Assembly: GCF_030145145.1 (NCBI RefSeq)
Contig: NZ_JAQYWD010000010.1
Coordinates: 1 to 64,000 of the forward strand
Reading direction: 5' to 3'
Origin: Desulfobacula sp.
GTDB lineage: Bacteria; Desulfobacterota; Desulfobacteria; Desulfobacterales; Desulfobacteraceae
DNA length: 64,000 nt
Shown: positions 53,748 to 63,163 of the stretch, one piece after another
Layout: every line of letters begins with the position of its first letter
Numbering within the stretch: the stretch's first letter is position 1
Made by a program: the position numbers and the translations under genes
The notes under the pieces: generated by a model
Seen by the model: only the letters and a program-made list of their open reading frames with translations
The model's database searches: none
What the model was told of the DNA's origin: nothing

Positions 53748-53895
53748 GTTACAATCCCTTTTTCATTTAAGGGTAAGAAGTTACTTATTGATATAAGCAT
53801 ATAGTATGCCAGTTGTGGTAATGCCCTTTTTGAGAGCCGGGACAAGGGGCGGCCGGGGAAATCATTGGCGGGTCTGTCTCATGAAATGGGACAAT

Positions 53896-53916
53896 TTTGT
53901 ATCTAGTACCACAACC
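53896..53916 (+). repeat. 21-bp inverted repeat, left copy
   Basis: Exact reverse complement of 57662-57682. The pair encloses the large protease-like gene and its upstream region (3.8 kb), as terminal repeats of a mobile segment would. Confidence 0.85.
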
Positions 53917-54016
53917 AAAATTATTGTATCCGATTTTGGACACAGCTAGGAATTATACACCAATTTTGTTTTTTCTGCCGCACAGCGGCTTCGCCCAACA
54001 AAGGGGTACCTAAATC

Positions 54017-57000
54017 TCATTCGGCCATGAGCCGGAGAATATAGACAGCCTCTTCCAATCCTATTTTTTCATCACCATTAACATCAGCTGCCCTCGTTAT
54101 TTCCATGTTCAGATTATTGAACCTGGCGACTGACTGAAGTGTGAGAATGAGATCCGACAGGTTTAAATCTCCGTCACCGTTTACATCACCCCCTCCTGTG
54201 ATTGGGTTACTTAGACGAAAATTGGCGGTAAGATTTCTATTGGCGGTTATGACAAATAAATAGCAGGGGGCCTGGCTTACCTCATGGTCATCTTCTGTCC
54301 AGTTTACAAAGGTGTAGCCCTCATTTGGTGATGCTTCCACTTTCACTGTGACCCCTGCATCATAGATACTGGCACCGTTTATTGATCCGCCGGCAGAAGG
54401 CCTGGCTTGCAGCGTCACCGTATATATGGCGGGCGGCAGTGAATTGATGTTTACGGTGACGCTTTGAGAACTGCACTGTTTATAGCTGTTACAGGCGGTC
54501 AGTGTAATTTTATGCTCTCCTTCACCCAGGACATCCGTATACACTGCAGGACCAAAGCCTATCGCCGAATCAACCCGGTCGGAAGTCCAGACAAGCTGGT
54601 TATCATCAAAAATCTGGCCTTCCTGCGGATCATATGCTGATCCTTGCAATACCACGCCGCCTAGTGCAGTTGAAAAACTTGAACCCGATTCCGGTGCCTC
54701 AATATAAACTTCCGGCCCTTTTGTTGGTACCCGGAAGACACTGCTGACCATCGGCAAACTGGTGTTAAACCCGTCACTGGCGGTAACCCTGATCCGGGCC
54801 GTTTCACCGCCTGGCAACAGGTCGAAGTCCTGGGTCCATTGCCGGCCCCTTAGATCTGAAGCAAGTAATACCCAGTCCAAACCGTTAGGAGTGTATTCAA
54901 TGGTGTAAAACAGACCATCTCCATCTTCATCTGATCCCTCCCAGGTGATGGTTTGAATGCCTTCCAGACTCTGGTCTGAGGTGAGCGTCAGGCTGGTATT
55001 ATCAACAGTGGGGGCATTGGTACTGACCGCATATTCAGCAAGGGTGGTATTGTTTTGATCCAGGATTATAAACCTGGCGGTTCCTTCAGGGAAAGGAACC
55101 CTCACATTCCTAAGAGGGGCCGGGTCCAGTAGCCGCGGCGGATTGGAATGGACAAATGACGCAGGCGTAAACCCGTTGCTGGCTAATATTTCACCCGCTG
55201 CATTCAGAGCCTGGATCGTGTAACTGCCGGATTGCATTACAAATGCTTCAGTTGTCATATAGCTGGGCCAGGGGAGCGTGATTTTTACCTCATCATTACT
55301 GCTGACCCAGCCATACGCCTCTATCACACGGATTCCCCCGGTTAGGTCCTGTGATACCCGGCTCGGTAAAACTGATGCCGGTGAACTTAAGGAACTCAAA
55401 GAGCGGAGCAAATGCTGCCAAATACTTGGGGTAATCCAGTTTTTGGCTTGAGCAGCATTTCTGCCCATGAAACCAAGGGAGTCTGTCAGCAGGCCTCGAC
55501 CACCGGTATCATAAGGATATAAATTTTTTGAGATCAGAACGCCTTCTGCCCCCGGATAGGGTAACACATTAGGGTCAGTGGCGGTCACGGTTTTCTCGGC
55601 ATCATCCCAATCCGTACCCTGATACCCCAGGGGCGGTACATTTAGGCTCAGGTGATAGGCTCCCCCCAGATATTCATCGCCGATTTCATAGGTATGGGCG
55701 ACCTCATGGGCAACGGTTGCCTGCATATCCTGATCGGAATTGACCACGATACTTACTGGAGCACCAAAGGTATAGCCCTGCATAATATCCCCATCTGGAA
55801 GCGGAATCCCTTTTTCAATAAAGCCGATGATCTGGTCATAAGGCCCATTGATCCTCTGCATGAAAGCCAGTGTTTTCCAGAGTCTATACTGGCCATCGTC
55901 GGTGGTAATGTCATAACTGGTGGCATCAAAAAGACTGCACTGCCGATAGGTGAAATCATTTGCGGCAACAGGATAAACCCGTCGCATGAAGGTTCCCCCA
56001 TCTTTCCACTGGTTCCCGGGTGTTTCAATTGTTCCCTCATAGTTGACCTTTACCGGTACGGCCAAAACCTTAAGTTTGCGTTGTTTCTGGAATTTTATAT
56101 TTTCCAGAGCCAAATCCTCTTCGGAATCACCCAGAGTGGCTACAAACTTATAGGTTCCTGCCTGCCAGTTTCCACAGCTGGAGGGGCTGGGCGGAATGAA
56201 AATCAAGGCATTGTTTGAAATGTCTTTTTTAAAACTGGTTAAGGTGGCAATTTTGTTGCCGTCCCGGTAAACTTCGACTTTTGCATCAGACTGTTCTTCA
56301 GCCTTGACATCATCCGGCAGAAAAACCTGGATCACTGTATCTTTGCCTGCCGCAAAATCAGTGGCGGGTTCATAATCAGAATCGTCCCGATACGCATAAC
56401 GTCCCAGGACCTGGTTGGGCTGTATCTCCCTGGCCACTACCGGCCGGTTTATTTCAATAATGATTTCGATGGAGGAATTACCCTCATCATCCTCAAAAAT
56501 ATGCTTAACCGTTGTCTGCCCCCGGTATTCCCCAGCGGTAAAATTTAGATCACCCTCTGCGATAGTCCCTTCAGGGGTGTTATACATTTTGTCATACCAG
56601 GCCTGTTCTGCCTGTCCTGGCGCATTGTGTCCGGCATGGTCTCCCAGCTGCTCAGAATCAGAATGGCTGCCGTCCCAATTCTCCCAATGTCGCTCGCTGG
56701 TACCGGTGGTTTCAAAATAGTCATCCGCAGTATCATGTGTGATAAAAAAGAAGGGTTCCAGGGATATCCGGTAACGGGGCAGGTCGTTCGCCGATTCCGG
56801 AGGAAGGATAACCAGCCAGCCAACAGGGTTGTCACCGGCACCTTCATGCTCCTCCCCGGGCCAGCGATAGGACCAGGTTTCTACTGTAGTGCTCTCAAAA
56901 TCTCTGGTTACATAACCTTCTTCCGGGGTCCATTTTTCCAGTTCATTCAGATACCAGATATCGTAGGTTCCGCCCCCGCTGCAACTCCTGCCATATCCAT

Positions 57001-57310
57001 TGTCCGTCGTCGATTGATAATAAGGGTAGCCTTCATAGGATGTTCCGGTTTTGGTCAAAGTGGCGGTACCACTCAGATTCAATGTAAAGGTATCGTTGCC
57101 GTTATAGCGGGCATAAACCGTTCCATCATCGCGGGCACTCTCGTTCGACCAGGATCGATTGGCCTTGGCTTTGATCTGCCAGTTGATTTTGATCTCTTCA
57201 AGTGTTTCACTGTCTGCAGCCCAAAGGATTGATGACGGACAGACCACCCCGCAAATTAAGAAAACCAGAGTGAACAGAAGTGTCAAAATGGATTTTAGAC
57301 CGGCATTCAT
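54017..57310 (-). CDS. Large secreted HEXXH protease-like protein with dockerin-like tail (1097 aa)
   Basis: A signal peptide (about 1-31) is followed by a long beta-rich N-terminal part. A zinc metallopeptidase motif, H535-E-V-A-H539 followed by EIGDEY, is in the form seen in M64-type peptidases. Several Ig/Fn3-like regions follow (about 700-930), then an InlB-type repeat (GGSINGASIYDAGVTVKVEA...), and a C-terminal dockerin-like pair of calcium loops (DVNGDGDLNLSDLI; DVNGDEKIGLEEAV). It is probably exported and may cleave proteins or glycoproteins; activity is inferred from the HEXXH motif only. It lies between 21-bp inverted repeats. Confidence 0.8.
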   Translation of the reverse strand: MNAGLKSILTLLFTLVFLICGVVCPSSILWAADSETLEEIKINWQIKAKANRSWSNESARDDGTVYARYNGNDTFTLNLSGTATLTKTGTSYEGYPYYQSTTDNGYGRSCSGGGTYDIWYLNELEKWTPEEGYVTRDFESTTVETWSYRWPGEEHEGAGDNPVGWLVILPPESANDLPRYRISLEPFFFITHDTADDYFETTGTSERHWENWDGSHSDSEQLGDHAGHNAPGQAEQAWYDKMYNTPEGTIAEGDLNFTAGEYRGQTTVKHIFEDDEGNSSIEIIIEINRPVVAREIQPNQVLGRYAYRDDSDYEPATDFAAGKDTVIQVFLPDDVKAEEQSDAKVEVYRDGNKIATLTSFKKDISNNALIFIPPSPSSCGNWQAGTYKFVATLGDSEEDLALENIKFQKQRKLKVLAVPVKVNYEGTIETPGNQWKDGGTFMRRVYPVAANDFTYRQCSLFDATSYDITTDDGQYRLWKTLAFMQRINGPYDQIIGFIEKGIPLPDGDIMQGYTFGAPVSIVVNSDQDMQATVAHEVAHTYEIGDEYLGGAYHLSLNVPPLGYQGTDWDDAEKTVTATDPNVLPYPGAEGVLISKNLYPYDTGGRGLLTDSLGFMGRNAAQAKNWITPSIWQHLLRSLSSLSSPASVLPSRVSQDLTGGIRVIEAYGWVSSNDEVKITLPWPSYMTTEAFVMQSGSYTIQALNAAGEILASNGFTPASFVHSNPPRLLDPAPLRNVRVPFPEGTARFIILDQNNTTLAEYAVSTNAPTVDNTSLTLTSDQSLEGIQTITWEGSDEDGDGLFYTIEYTPNGLDWVLLASDLRGRQWTQDFDLLPGGETARIRVTASDGFNTSLPMVSSVFRVPTKGPEVYIEAPESGSSFSTALGGVVLQGSAYDPQEGQIFDDNQLVWTSDRVDSAIGFGPAVYTDVLGEGEHKITLTACNSYKQCSSQSVTVNINSLPPAIYTVTLQARPSAGGSINGASIYDAGVTVKVEASPNEGYTFVNWTEDDHEVSQAPCYLFVITANRNLTANFRLSNPITGGGDVNGDGDLNLSDLILTLQSVARFNNLNMEITRAADVNGDEKIGLEEAVYILRLMAE

Positions 57311-57661
57311 GTCATACCCTCTCTCTAAAGACTTTGTTTTGTCTGCTGCTGTATCAAGGTGGCAAAGTTAAGACAAGAAAAAAATCAAGTTCTTGAAAAG
57401 AGGAGGGGGTCTAATTTGGACCACCTGAATATATATTGAGTTCAGTATAAATGTATCTAACTGATACTATTGTAAATAGTGTCGCTTAATGGTTTTAAAA
57501 TAAGTAAGTGGGCGAAGTTAAAACCAACCCCGAATGTTGTGAATTTATGCTCCAAATCAATCAAAAAATGAATTTTTAAATAACACAGCAGCAAAGGTTT
57601 TTAAATGGACATACACTGGAAGACCTTTGACTGTATAGAACAACCGGGTGATGGAATTAAA

Positions 57662-57682
57662 GGTTGTGGTACTAGATACAAA
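57662..57682 (-). repeat. 21-bp inverted repeat, right copy
   Basis: Perfect reverse complement of 53896-53916, with no further extension beyond 21 bp on either side. Confidence 0.85.
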
Positions 57683-57791
57683 GCGGATATATAAATACCC
57701 GAAGGTATCGTTTTGATAAAATAGTCGCTTTTTGGCTTAGAAAACTGTACAAAAGAGACAGCGTAGTAATGAACTCAGATTTATATGAACA

Positions 57792-57822
57792 ACTCCGTAA
57801 TGGACGGAGTCAAGCCTTTTTT
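57792..57822 (+). terminator. Probable Rho-independent terminator
   Basis: 7-bp stem, 5-nt loop, then CAAGCCTTTTTT. No coding gene ends immediately before it, so it may end an RNA of unknown origin. Confidence 0.5.
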
Positions 57823-57928
57823 ATGGTGGTTTTATACTATTTCATGACCAGACGGGTAAAAAGCGCCATAAAGAAAGCCTGATTCCAAGTATAAAGTTGA
57901 GTAATGAAAATTAAATCAGGTCTAAAAC

Positions 57929-58588
57929 ATGGAAAAATATCTTACCCCTACTGACTATATTGATAGTGATCACCCGGCAGTGATTGCCTTTGCCCGGCAG
58001 AATTGTGAATCCGCTGAACCCCAGATTGAAAAGGCGGTTCATCTTTATTATGCCGTCCGGGACGGCATCCGATACAATCCCTACAGCCTCGATCCTTCAA
58101 AAGCGGCCATGAAGGCAAGTGCAATCCTGAATAAAGGCAATGGCTATTGCGTGGCCAAGGCAGTCGTTCTGGCCGCCTGTGCCAGAAGTCAGCAAATCCC
58201 CGCAAGACTCGGATTTGCAGATGTTAAAAATCATCTGAACACCAAACGGTTAAAGAAATTGATGGGAACGGATATTTTCGTTTACCACGGATATACAGAG
58301 TTGTTTTTAAATAATACCTGGGTGAAGGCAACCCCTGCATTTAACTTGGAACTTTGCCAGAATTTTAATGTAAGGCCCCTGGAGTTTGATGGAACAAAGG
58401 ATTCCATCTTCCATCCGTTTGATAAATCAGGGAATCTGCACATGGAATATGTGAAGGAACACGGCACATTTTCAGACCTTCCCTGGGATCGCATTCTTGC
58501 CGAATCAATGGCGTGCTATCCATTGTATTTTGAAGATCTTGAAAGACGTTCCAAAGACTTTTCAGCAGAAGCGTTGGAAGAGAATTAA
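57929..58588 (+). CDS. Transglutaminase-like family protein
   Basis: A 219-residue cysteine-type enzyme fold. GNGYCVAKAVVLAACARSQQIPARLGF contains the catalytic Cys, and VYHGYTELFLNNTWVKATPAFN carries the His (H) and Asp/Asn region of the transglutaminase-like triad. It may act as a protease, peptide N-glycanase-like or cross-linking enzyme in the cytoplasm; no signal peptide is seen. Single gene; converges with the MetE-like gene. Confidence 0.9.
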   Translation: MEKYLTPTDYIDSDHPAVIAFARQNCESAEPQIEKAVHLYYAVRDGIRYNPYSLDPSKAAMKASAILNKGNGYCVAKAVVLAACARSQQIPARLGFADVKNHLNTKRLKKLMGTDIFVYHGYTELFLNNTWVKATPAFNLELCQNFNVRPLEFDGTKDSIFHPFDKSGNLHMEYVKEHGTFSDLPWDRILAESMACYPLYFEDLERRSKDFSAEALEEN

Positions 58589-58608
58589 TCCTATTTTATT
58601 TGCGGTCC

Positions 58609-59676
58609 TTAGTTTTGTCTGAATGCCGCAGATACCTCCCGGGTCAATTTTAATACGGTTTTGGCTGCATCAAGATCCAGGGAACCGGTACCGCAGCTGG
58701 GGGTAATAAAAGCCTGGGACAGGATGGTCTTTTTATCGATGCCGGTTTTATTGGATACCGCATCCATCTGGTCATGGAGCCGTTTAACCAGCCCCTGGGT
58801 TGTTTGTGCGGCAATGACCTCTGCGCTGTCCGTGGGAACAATTCCCCAGGCAAGTAGTTTCCCGAGATCTAAGTAGGCCTTAATCATTTCAGGGTAAAGG
58901 ATAAATTTATCAAAAAAGGAATAGGCATCAAAGCTGATAATATCTATATTTGATCCTAAAAGCAGATCCCATTCTGTGTTGGCACAGACATGGACGCCGG
59001 CCAGACCGTTTTCAGCATGGATTTCCTGGACAATTTCTTCAATGCTCTGGGTCACATCCTCTTTGGTAATGGTAATATAGGCGGAGGTTCCAAACCCGGC
59101 CAATGCCGGTTCATCAATGAAAATAATGGGAACCACCCCTCTTTTTGAAAACTCCCTGGCCTGCCATCGGGCATTCATGGCCAGTTTTTTTATGGCGGCA
59201 TCCTTTAGCTGGGCATTGTAAAAAATATCTCTGCCCTGTTCATCCTTTACTGCGGTTCCAAACGTGATGGGACCTGTCACCTGGCCTTTCAGGGCAACAA
59301 ACGGTGTTTCTTTCTCATCCACCTGTTTTAAAAATTCAAAAAACCCTTTCCCTCGTGTGCCTGAAAGGGCAAACCGTGAGCCACCTAAATCTGCTCCGGA
59401 TTCGGATACTGATAAGTAGTCTTCAAAATAAGCAATAAATTCTTCGTCAAATTCAGGCGTTGAGGTATCCAGAACGCTTTTTTCATTTCCTTCGATAAAC
59501 CCGGGAAGACCGGCGAGAAACTGATGAATCATCCCTTCTTCCCTGTAAATCGGCAGTTGTATCCATAGCGGGATGTCAGGGGTGTGGTCAAGCACCAGTT
59601 GTGTTGCTTCTTCATGGTTGTCCATGGGGAGGCTTCCGATTAACAATGGCAATCCATTGGCCTTAAAATTTTCCAT
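58609..59676 (-). CDS. Core-MetE-like cobalamin-independent methionine synthase/UROD-fold protein
   Basis: About 355 residues from ATG 59676 (weak GGAAAAGAG site; 59691 and 59721 are possible). The TIM-barrel has the zinc-site pattern of MetE C-terminal proteins: HVCANTEW gives His and Cys, and TPSCGTGSL the second Cys. FIDEPALAGFG carries a Glu of the zinc region. Such core-MetE proteins lack the N-terminal half of MetE and in archaea and some anaerobes use methylcobamide-bound corrinoid proteins rather than methyl-folate as methyl donor. Here the donor is not known. Convergent to the transglutaminase-like gene. Confidence 0.8.
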   Translation of the reverse strand: MENFKANGLPLLIGSLPMDNHEEATQLVLDHTPDIPLWIQLPIYREEGMIHQFLAGLPGFIEGNEKSVLDTSTPEFDEEFIAYFEDYLSVSESGADLGGSRFALSGTRGKGFFEFLKQVDEKETPFVALKGQVTGPITFGTAVKDEQGRDIFYNAQLKDAAIKKLAMNARWQAREFSKRGVVPIIFIDEPALAGFGTSAYITITKEDVTQSIEEIVQEIHAENGLAGVHVCANTEWDLLLGSNIDIISFDAYSFFDKFILYPEMIKAYLDLGKLLAWGIVPTDSAEVIAAQTTQGLVKRLHDQMDAVSNKTGIDKKTILSQAFITPSCGTGSLDLDAAKTVLKLTREVSAAFRQN

Positions 59677-59780
59677 CTTTCTCTTTTCCATCCAAGTTAA
59701 GTTAAAAATCGGTATTTCCATATACGAAATGGATCAAGTATAGCATTTTTGTCACTGAATGAGAATAGGGGACCCGGAAC

Positions 59781-59822
59781 AAAAAAAGCACCCGGGTGGC
59801 TGTTAAAACAGCCACCCGGGTG
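59781..59822 (-). terminator. Rho-independent terminator of the acyl-CoA dehydrogenase gene
   Basis: A perfect 14-bp stem CACCCGGGTGGCTG (59789-59802) with 59809-59822 and a 6-nt loop; seven T follow on the minus strand. Confidence 0.9.
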
Positions 59823-59853
59823 TAAAAATGCATCGTTTAAATCCGCAGGGGTC

Positions 59854-61668
59854 TTAACTGGGGAACATGGTGTCATCCATATCCACGGCAACGCTGCTGG
59901 TATTCATCAGGGCATTAAATCTGCCCAGGGTTATGGGCAGTTGGGTATCCACATAAAACTGAAGGGATTTGATGATGCCCGCATAAAAAGAGTTGTCTTT
60001 CTTTTTAGCCGTTTCAAGTTTTTCAGTGGCAATAGTGGCTCTCCAGAGCAGCATCCATGCCATGGTGACATCCCCTGTGGCATCCTGGAAAGGATGGGCA
60101 TTGGCAAAGGCATTCAAGGCTTTCGCAGACATGGCTGTCTGACCCATGTGAACGGCAACTTCTGCCAGTTTGTTCATGGCTTCTTCTACTTTGGCCGCCT
60201 GCTTTTCAAGCCCGGACAAGGCTTTTGCAGCAGCGATAGTCTTTTGCATTTCAACAAACAGATCCATGATGGGCTTGCCTTTGTTAAGACCGAGTTTTCT
60301 TCCCAGGAGATCCATGGCCTGGATACCATTGGTGCCTTCATAAATCAGTGTAATTCTGCAATCTCTTAAGAGCTGCGCCATGGGATACTCTTCAATAAAC
60401 CCGTATCCGCCGTATACCTGCATGCCCTGGCTGCAGACCTCAAAAGATCGGTCGGTGACATATCCTTTGGCAATGGGGGTCAAGACTTCAACAAAGCCCT
60501 GATATTTGTCTTTTTCTTTCTGGGTCGGCGCATGGCGGGCCATATCAGAACAATACTGAACAAAATAAAGAAGCGACCGCATGCCTTCTACATAGACCTT
60601 CATCATCATCAACTGCCGCCTGACATCCGGGTGTCGCATGATGGAGACGGATTTGGCTTCCGGGTTCATGAATTCAAGGATGTCTTTGCCCTGGATCCTG
60701 TTTCTGGCATAATCCAGGGCATACATATAGGCTGTTGTGGCGCAGGCGAAGCCCTGGAATCCCACCAGACATCTTGCTTCGTTCATCATCAGGAACATGG
60801 CTTTCATGCCTTTGTTTTCTTCACCAAGGAGCGTGCCAATGCAATGGCCCTTGGAACCCAGGGAGAGGGAACAGGTACTGTTGCCATGGATACCCAGCTT
60901 ATGTTCTATGCCCGTACAGATGACATCGTTGAATTCACCCAGGGTTCCGTCCGGGTTTACCCGGTATTTTGGAACAAGAAACAGGGAAATCCCCTTGGTG
61001 CCTTCCGGCGCGCCTTCTATCCGTGCCAGAACCGGATGGATGATGTTTTCAGCCAGGTCATGCTCTCCGCCGGAAATGAATATTTTTTCACCAATGATGG
61101 AAAAGGTACCGTCATCATTTCTGACGGCTTTGGTGGTCAGCGCCCCCACATCAGATCCTGCACCGGGCTCGGTGAGGAGCATGGTGCCGGTCCATTTGCC
61201 GGTGAACATGTTTTTAAGATAGATGTCTTTTTGTTCCTGGGTACCGAAGCTTTCTACCAGGTGACCAGCGCCCTGGGTGAGGCCGGGGTACATCATAAAG
61301 GGGAAGTTTGCACCATTGAAATATTCAGCTGCAGCAGCAGCAACGGTTCTTGGCATCCCCTGGCCGCCCCATTCCGGATCTTCGGTAACCGCAAGCCACT
61401 CTCCCTCATTAAATATTTTATACAGCCGTTTGAATGACTCCGGGGTGGTGACCTTACCGTTCTTAAGTTTGCATCCCTGTTCATCCCCTTCTTTGTTGGC
61501 GGGCAGCAATTCTTTGACGGCAAAGTTTTTGGCTTCTGAAATCACAAGGTTGATGGTTTTTTTATTAAAATCAGCAAAATCATCATGAAGCCGGGAAAGT
61601 TTTTCTGCTCCAAGCTGTTCATGGACAACGAACTCAATATCCCTTCGATCGGAAATAACTTGTGTCAT
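59854..61668 (-). CDS. Acyl-CoA dehydrogenase (long, about 600-aa type)
   Basis: A 604-residue FAD-dependent dehydrogenase that forms trans-2-enoyl-CoA from acyl-CoA. An extra N-terminal segment (about 1-75) precedes the standard domain: MLLTEPGAGSDVGALTT (FAD), a central beta domain, and the catalytic Glu in ITLIYEGTNGIQAMD. The C-terminal extension (about 470-604) is that of the long DmdC/AcdA-like group. It feeds electrons to an electron-transfer flavoprotein; no etf genes are in the window. GCAGGAGG precedes ATG 61668. It ends at a strong terminator, so it is a single gene. Confidence 0.94.
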   Translation of the reverse strand: MTQVISDRRDIEFVVHEQLGAEKLSRLHDDFADFNKKTINLVISEAKNFAVKELLPANKEGDEQGCKLKNGKVTTPESFKRLYKIFNEGEWLAVTEDPEWGGQGMPRTVAAAAAEYFNGANFPFMMYPGLTQGAGHLVESFGTQEQKDIYLKNMFTGKWTGTMLLTEPGAGSDVGALTTKAVRNDDGTFSIIGEKIFISGGEHDLAENIIHPVLARIEGAPEGTKGISLFLVPKYRVNPDGTLGEFNDVICTGIEHKLGIHGNSTCSLSLGSKGHCIGTLLGEENKGMKAMFLMMNEARCLVGFQGFACATTAYMYALDYARNRIQGKDILEFMNPEAKSVSIMRHPDVRRQLMMMKVYVEGMRSLLYFVQYCSDMARHAPTQKEKDKYQGFVEVLTPIAKGYVTDRSFEVCSQGMQVYGGYGFIEEYPMAQLLRDCRITLIYEGTNGIQAMDLLGRKLGLNKGKPIMDLFVEMQKTIAAAKALSGLEKQAAKVEEAMNKLAEVAVHMGQTAMSAKALNAFANAHPFQDATGDVTMAWMLLWRATIATEKLETAKKKDNSFYAGIIKSLQFYVDTQLPITLGRFNALMNTSSVAVDMDDTMFPS

Positions 61669-61978
61669 TTTTAGATATCCTCCTGCTAGTTATGGTGCAA
61701 AATTTATGTATGTTTAAAATTTGGGTTGTCAGATAATGAATTGATGCTCATTGATATATCCCCCATAATATTTCTTCCAAAATGAGTTTGATTATGGTTT
61801 TTAATAATAATATTGAACAATGAAAATAGAAAGTTATATAAAATATGATGTGGCATAAATCAAAAAATATCTCCTGTATTGCTCTGTTTTTCAAAAATGA
61901 ATACTAATTCATTACATGAAACTTTTAATGTGTCAATGATTATTTTACAAATTCAGGACAATTCTATATAATCCCGGC
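61669..61978. other. Divergent intergenic region; palindromic candidate operator
   Basis: AT-rich. ATGAATACTAATTCAT at 61897-61912 is a near-perfect palindrome of the kind bound by TetR-type fatty-acid regulators, about 230 bp from the acyl-CoA dehydrogenase start and 67 bp before DUF523. Low certainty. Confidence 0.35.
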
Positions 61979-62482
61979 ATGAAAAAAATATTAATCAGTG
62001 CCTGTCTGGCAGGGGATCGGGTCAGGTATGATGGGAAGCAGGTGCCGTTAACTCACCCCTTGTTGAACAAATGGCATCAAAAAGGAATGCTGGTCACAAT
62101 CTGCCCTGAAGTTTCAGGTGGATTGAGCATCCCAAGACCCCCGGCGCAAATTGTTAACGGGAACGGCCTGGATGTCTTGGAAGGCCGGTCCCGGGTTCTG
62201 GATATTGCGGGCCGGGATGTAACGGGTCCCTTTATCCGAGGGGCTGAATATGCATTCACTATTGCCCGGAAAAATAAGATTAACATTGCCATATTAAAAG
62301 AAAAAAGTCCTTCCTGCGGTGTCCGCCAGATTTATGATGGTCGGTTTGCCGCCCGTCTCATACCCGGATTTGGCGTTACCGCTGCCCTGTTGAAACAAAA
62401 CGGCATCCAGGTTTTTTCAGAAAATGAACTGGATCGGGTAAAGGCTTTTTGGGAAGATGATTACCTTAGCCTGAGATGCTGA
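61979..62482 (+). CDS. DUF523 family protein
   Basis: A 167-residue protein with the family landmarks SACLAGDRVRYDGK, CPEVSGGL, and KEKSPSCGVRQIYDG. Three conserved Cys (9, 41 and about 109) could bind an Fe-S cluster or metal. The family is common in anaerobes and often fused to YbgA domains; the function is unknown. No strong ribosome site precedes ATG 61979. Confidence 0.88.
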   Translation: MKKILISACLAGDRVRYDGKQVPLTHPLLNKWHQKGMLVTICPEVSGGLSIPRPPAQIVNGNGLDVLEGRSRVLDIAGRDVTGPFIRGAEYAFTIARKNKINIAILKEKSPSCGVRQIYDGRFAARLIPGFGVTAALLKQNGIQVFSENELDRVKAFWEDDYLSLRC

Positions 62483-63163
62483 TCTTAAAAAAAGTGCTCA
62501 AAGCCCCTGTGATTGCCCTGGAATAATATACATTTTTTATTGACAAAAAGACCAGTTTGATTTAAAAAGACAGACATATGGACATATTTCTTTTTAAGAA
62601 ACAGGATAAAGCAAAAGGCAGGACGAGTTAAAAATAAGAAAGAGGGCCTTATTTTTCAGTAGATAGAGATTTTCCTTAATTGACAGTGGTTAAACTTTCT
62701 TGCAGCCGTTCTATCCTTTTTGGGAGGTTTGATTTGAAAGGCCGCTTTGGATGGATCGGAATTCACTTATGGTCAAAGAAAAAATCGTGGGAACATTCTG
62801 TATCCCTCTGCACTACTTTAAATTTATCATACCTGCGGGAGCTTTTCTTTTAATCCTTGACGAAAAATTTGTTTTATCCGAAAAGAGGAGTAAAATTTTT
62901 GTTTAGAAAACCATATTCAAATCCGGGGTCTAACGGATAAAAGTGGATGAGATATTATGAGGAATGAATCGGTTATGATTCGATATGGTTACGAACAGAC
63001 GATTGGTGTTCGCTTTGCGTTATTTATATGCGGGGAATTTGCGCCCGGTGCATGGCCTTGGGCTACTCAATTGGATCCGTGGCTTCCTGCAAAGATATTT
63101 TAATAAATCGTTAAAAATTATCAGTAATAGTTTTTACATGTATTTTGAGAAGGATTTGTATTT
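62483..63163. other. Intergenic stretch, no supported gene
   Basis: About 680 bases. Short open frames (a 52-codon one at 62750 and a 94-codon one at 62985) have no recognisable motif. Probably promoter region of the FadR-type gene plus non-coding DNA. Confidence 0.4.

Larger units (their letters stand above)
57311..57928. other. Intergenic region with inverted repeat and terminator-like hairpin
   Basis: 618 bases without a gene. It holds the right 21-bp inverted repeat and a hairpin ACTCCGT/ACGGAGT (57792-57810) followed by CAAGCC and six T. Flanking sequence looks like a decayed mobile element. Confidence 0.5.

Noticed and set aside
62750-62908. 52-codon frame on the plus strand
   Set aside because: Some hydrophobic stretch but no ribosome site or motif; likely chance.
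62920-62945. TTCAAATCC-like stretch resembling a tRNA T-arm
   Set aside because: No matching D-arm, anticodon stem or acceptor stem upstream; not a tRNA. No tRNA, rRNA or CRISPR array was found by eye in the window.
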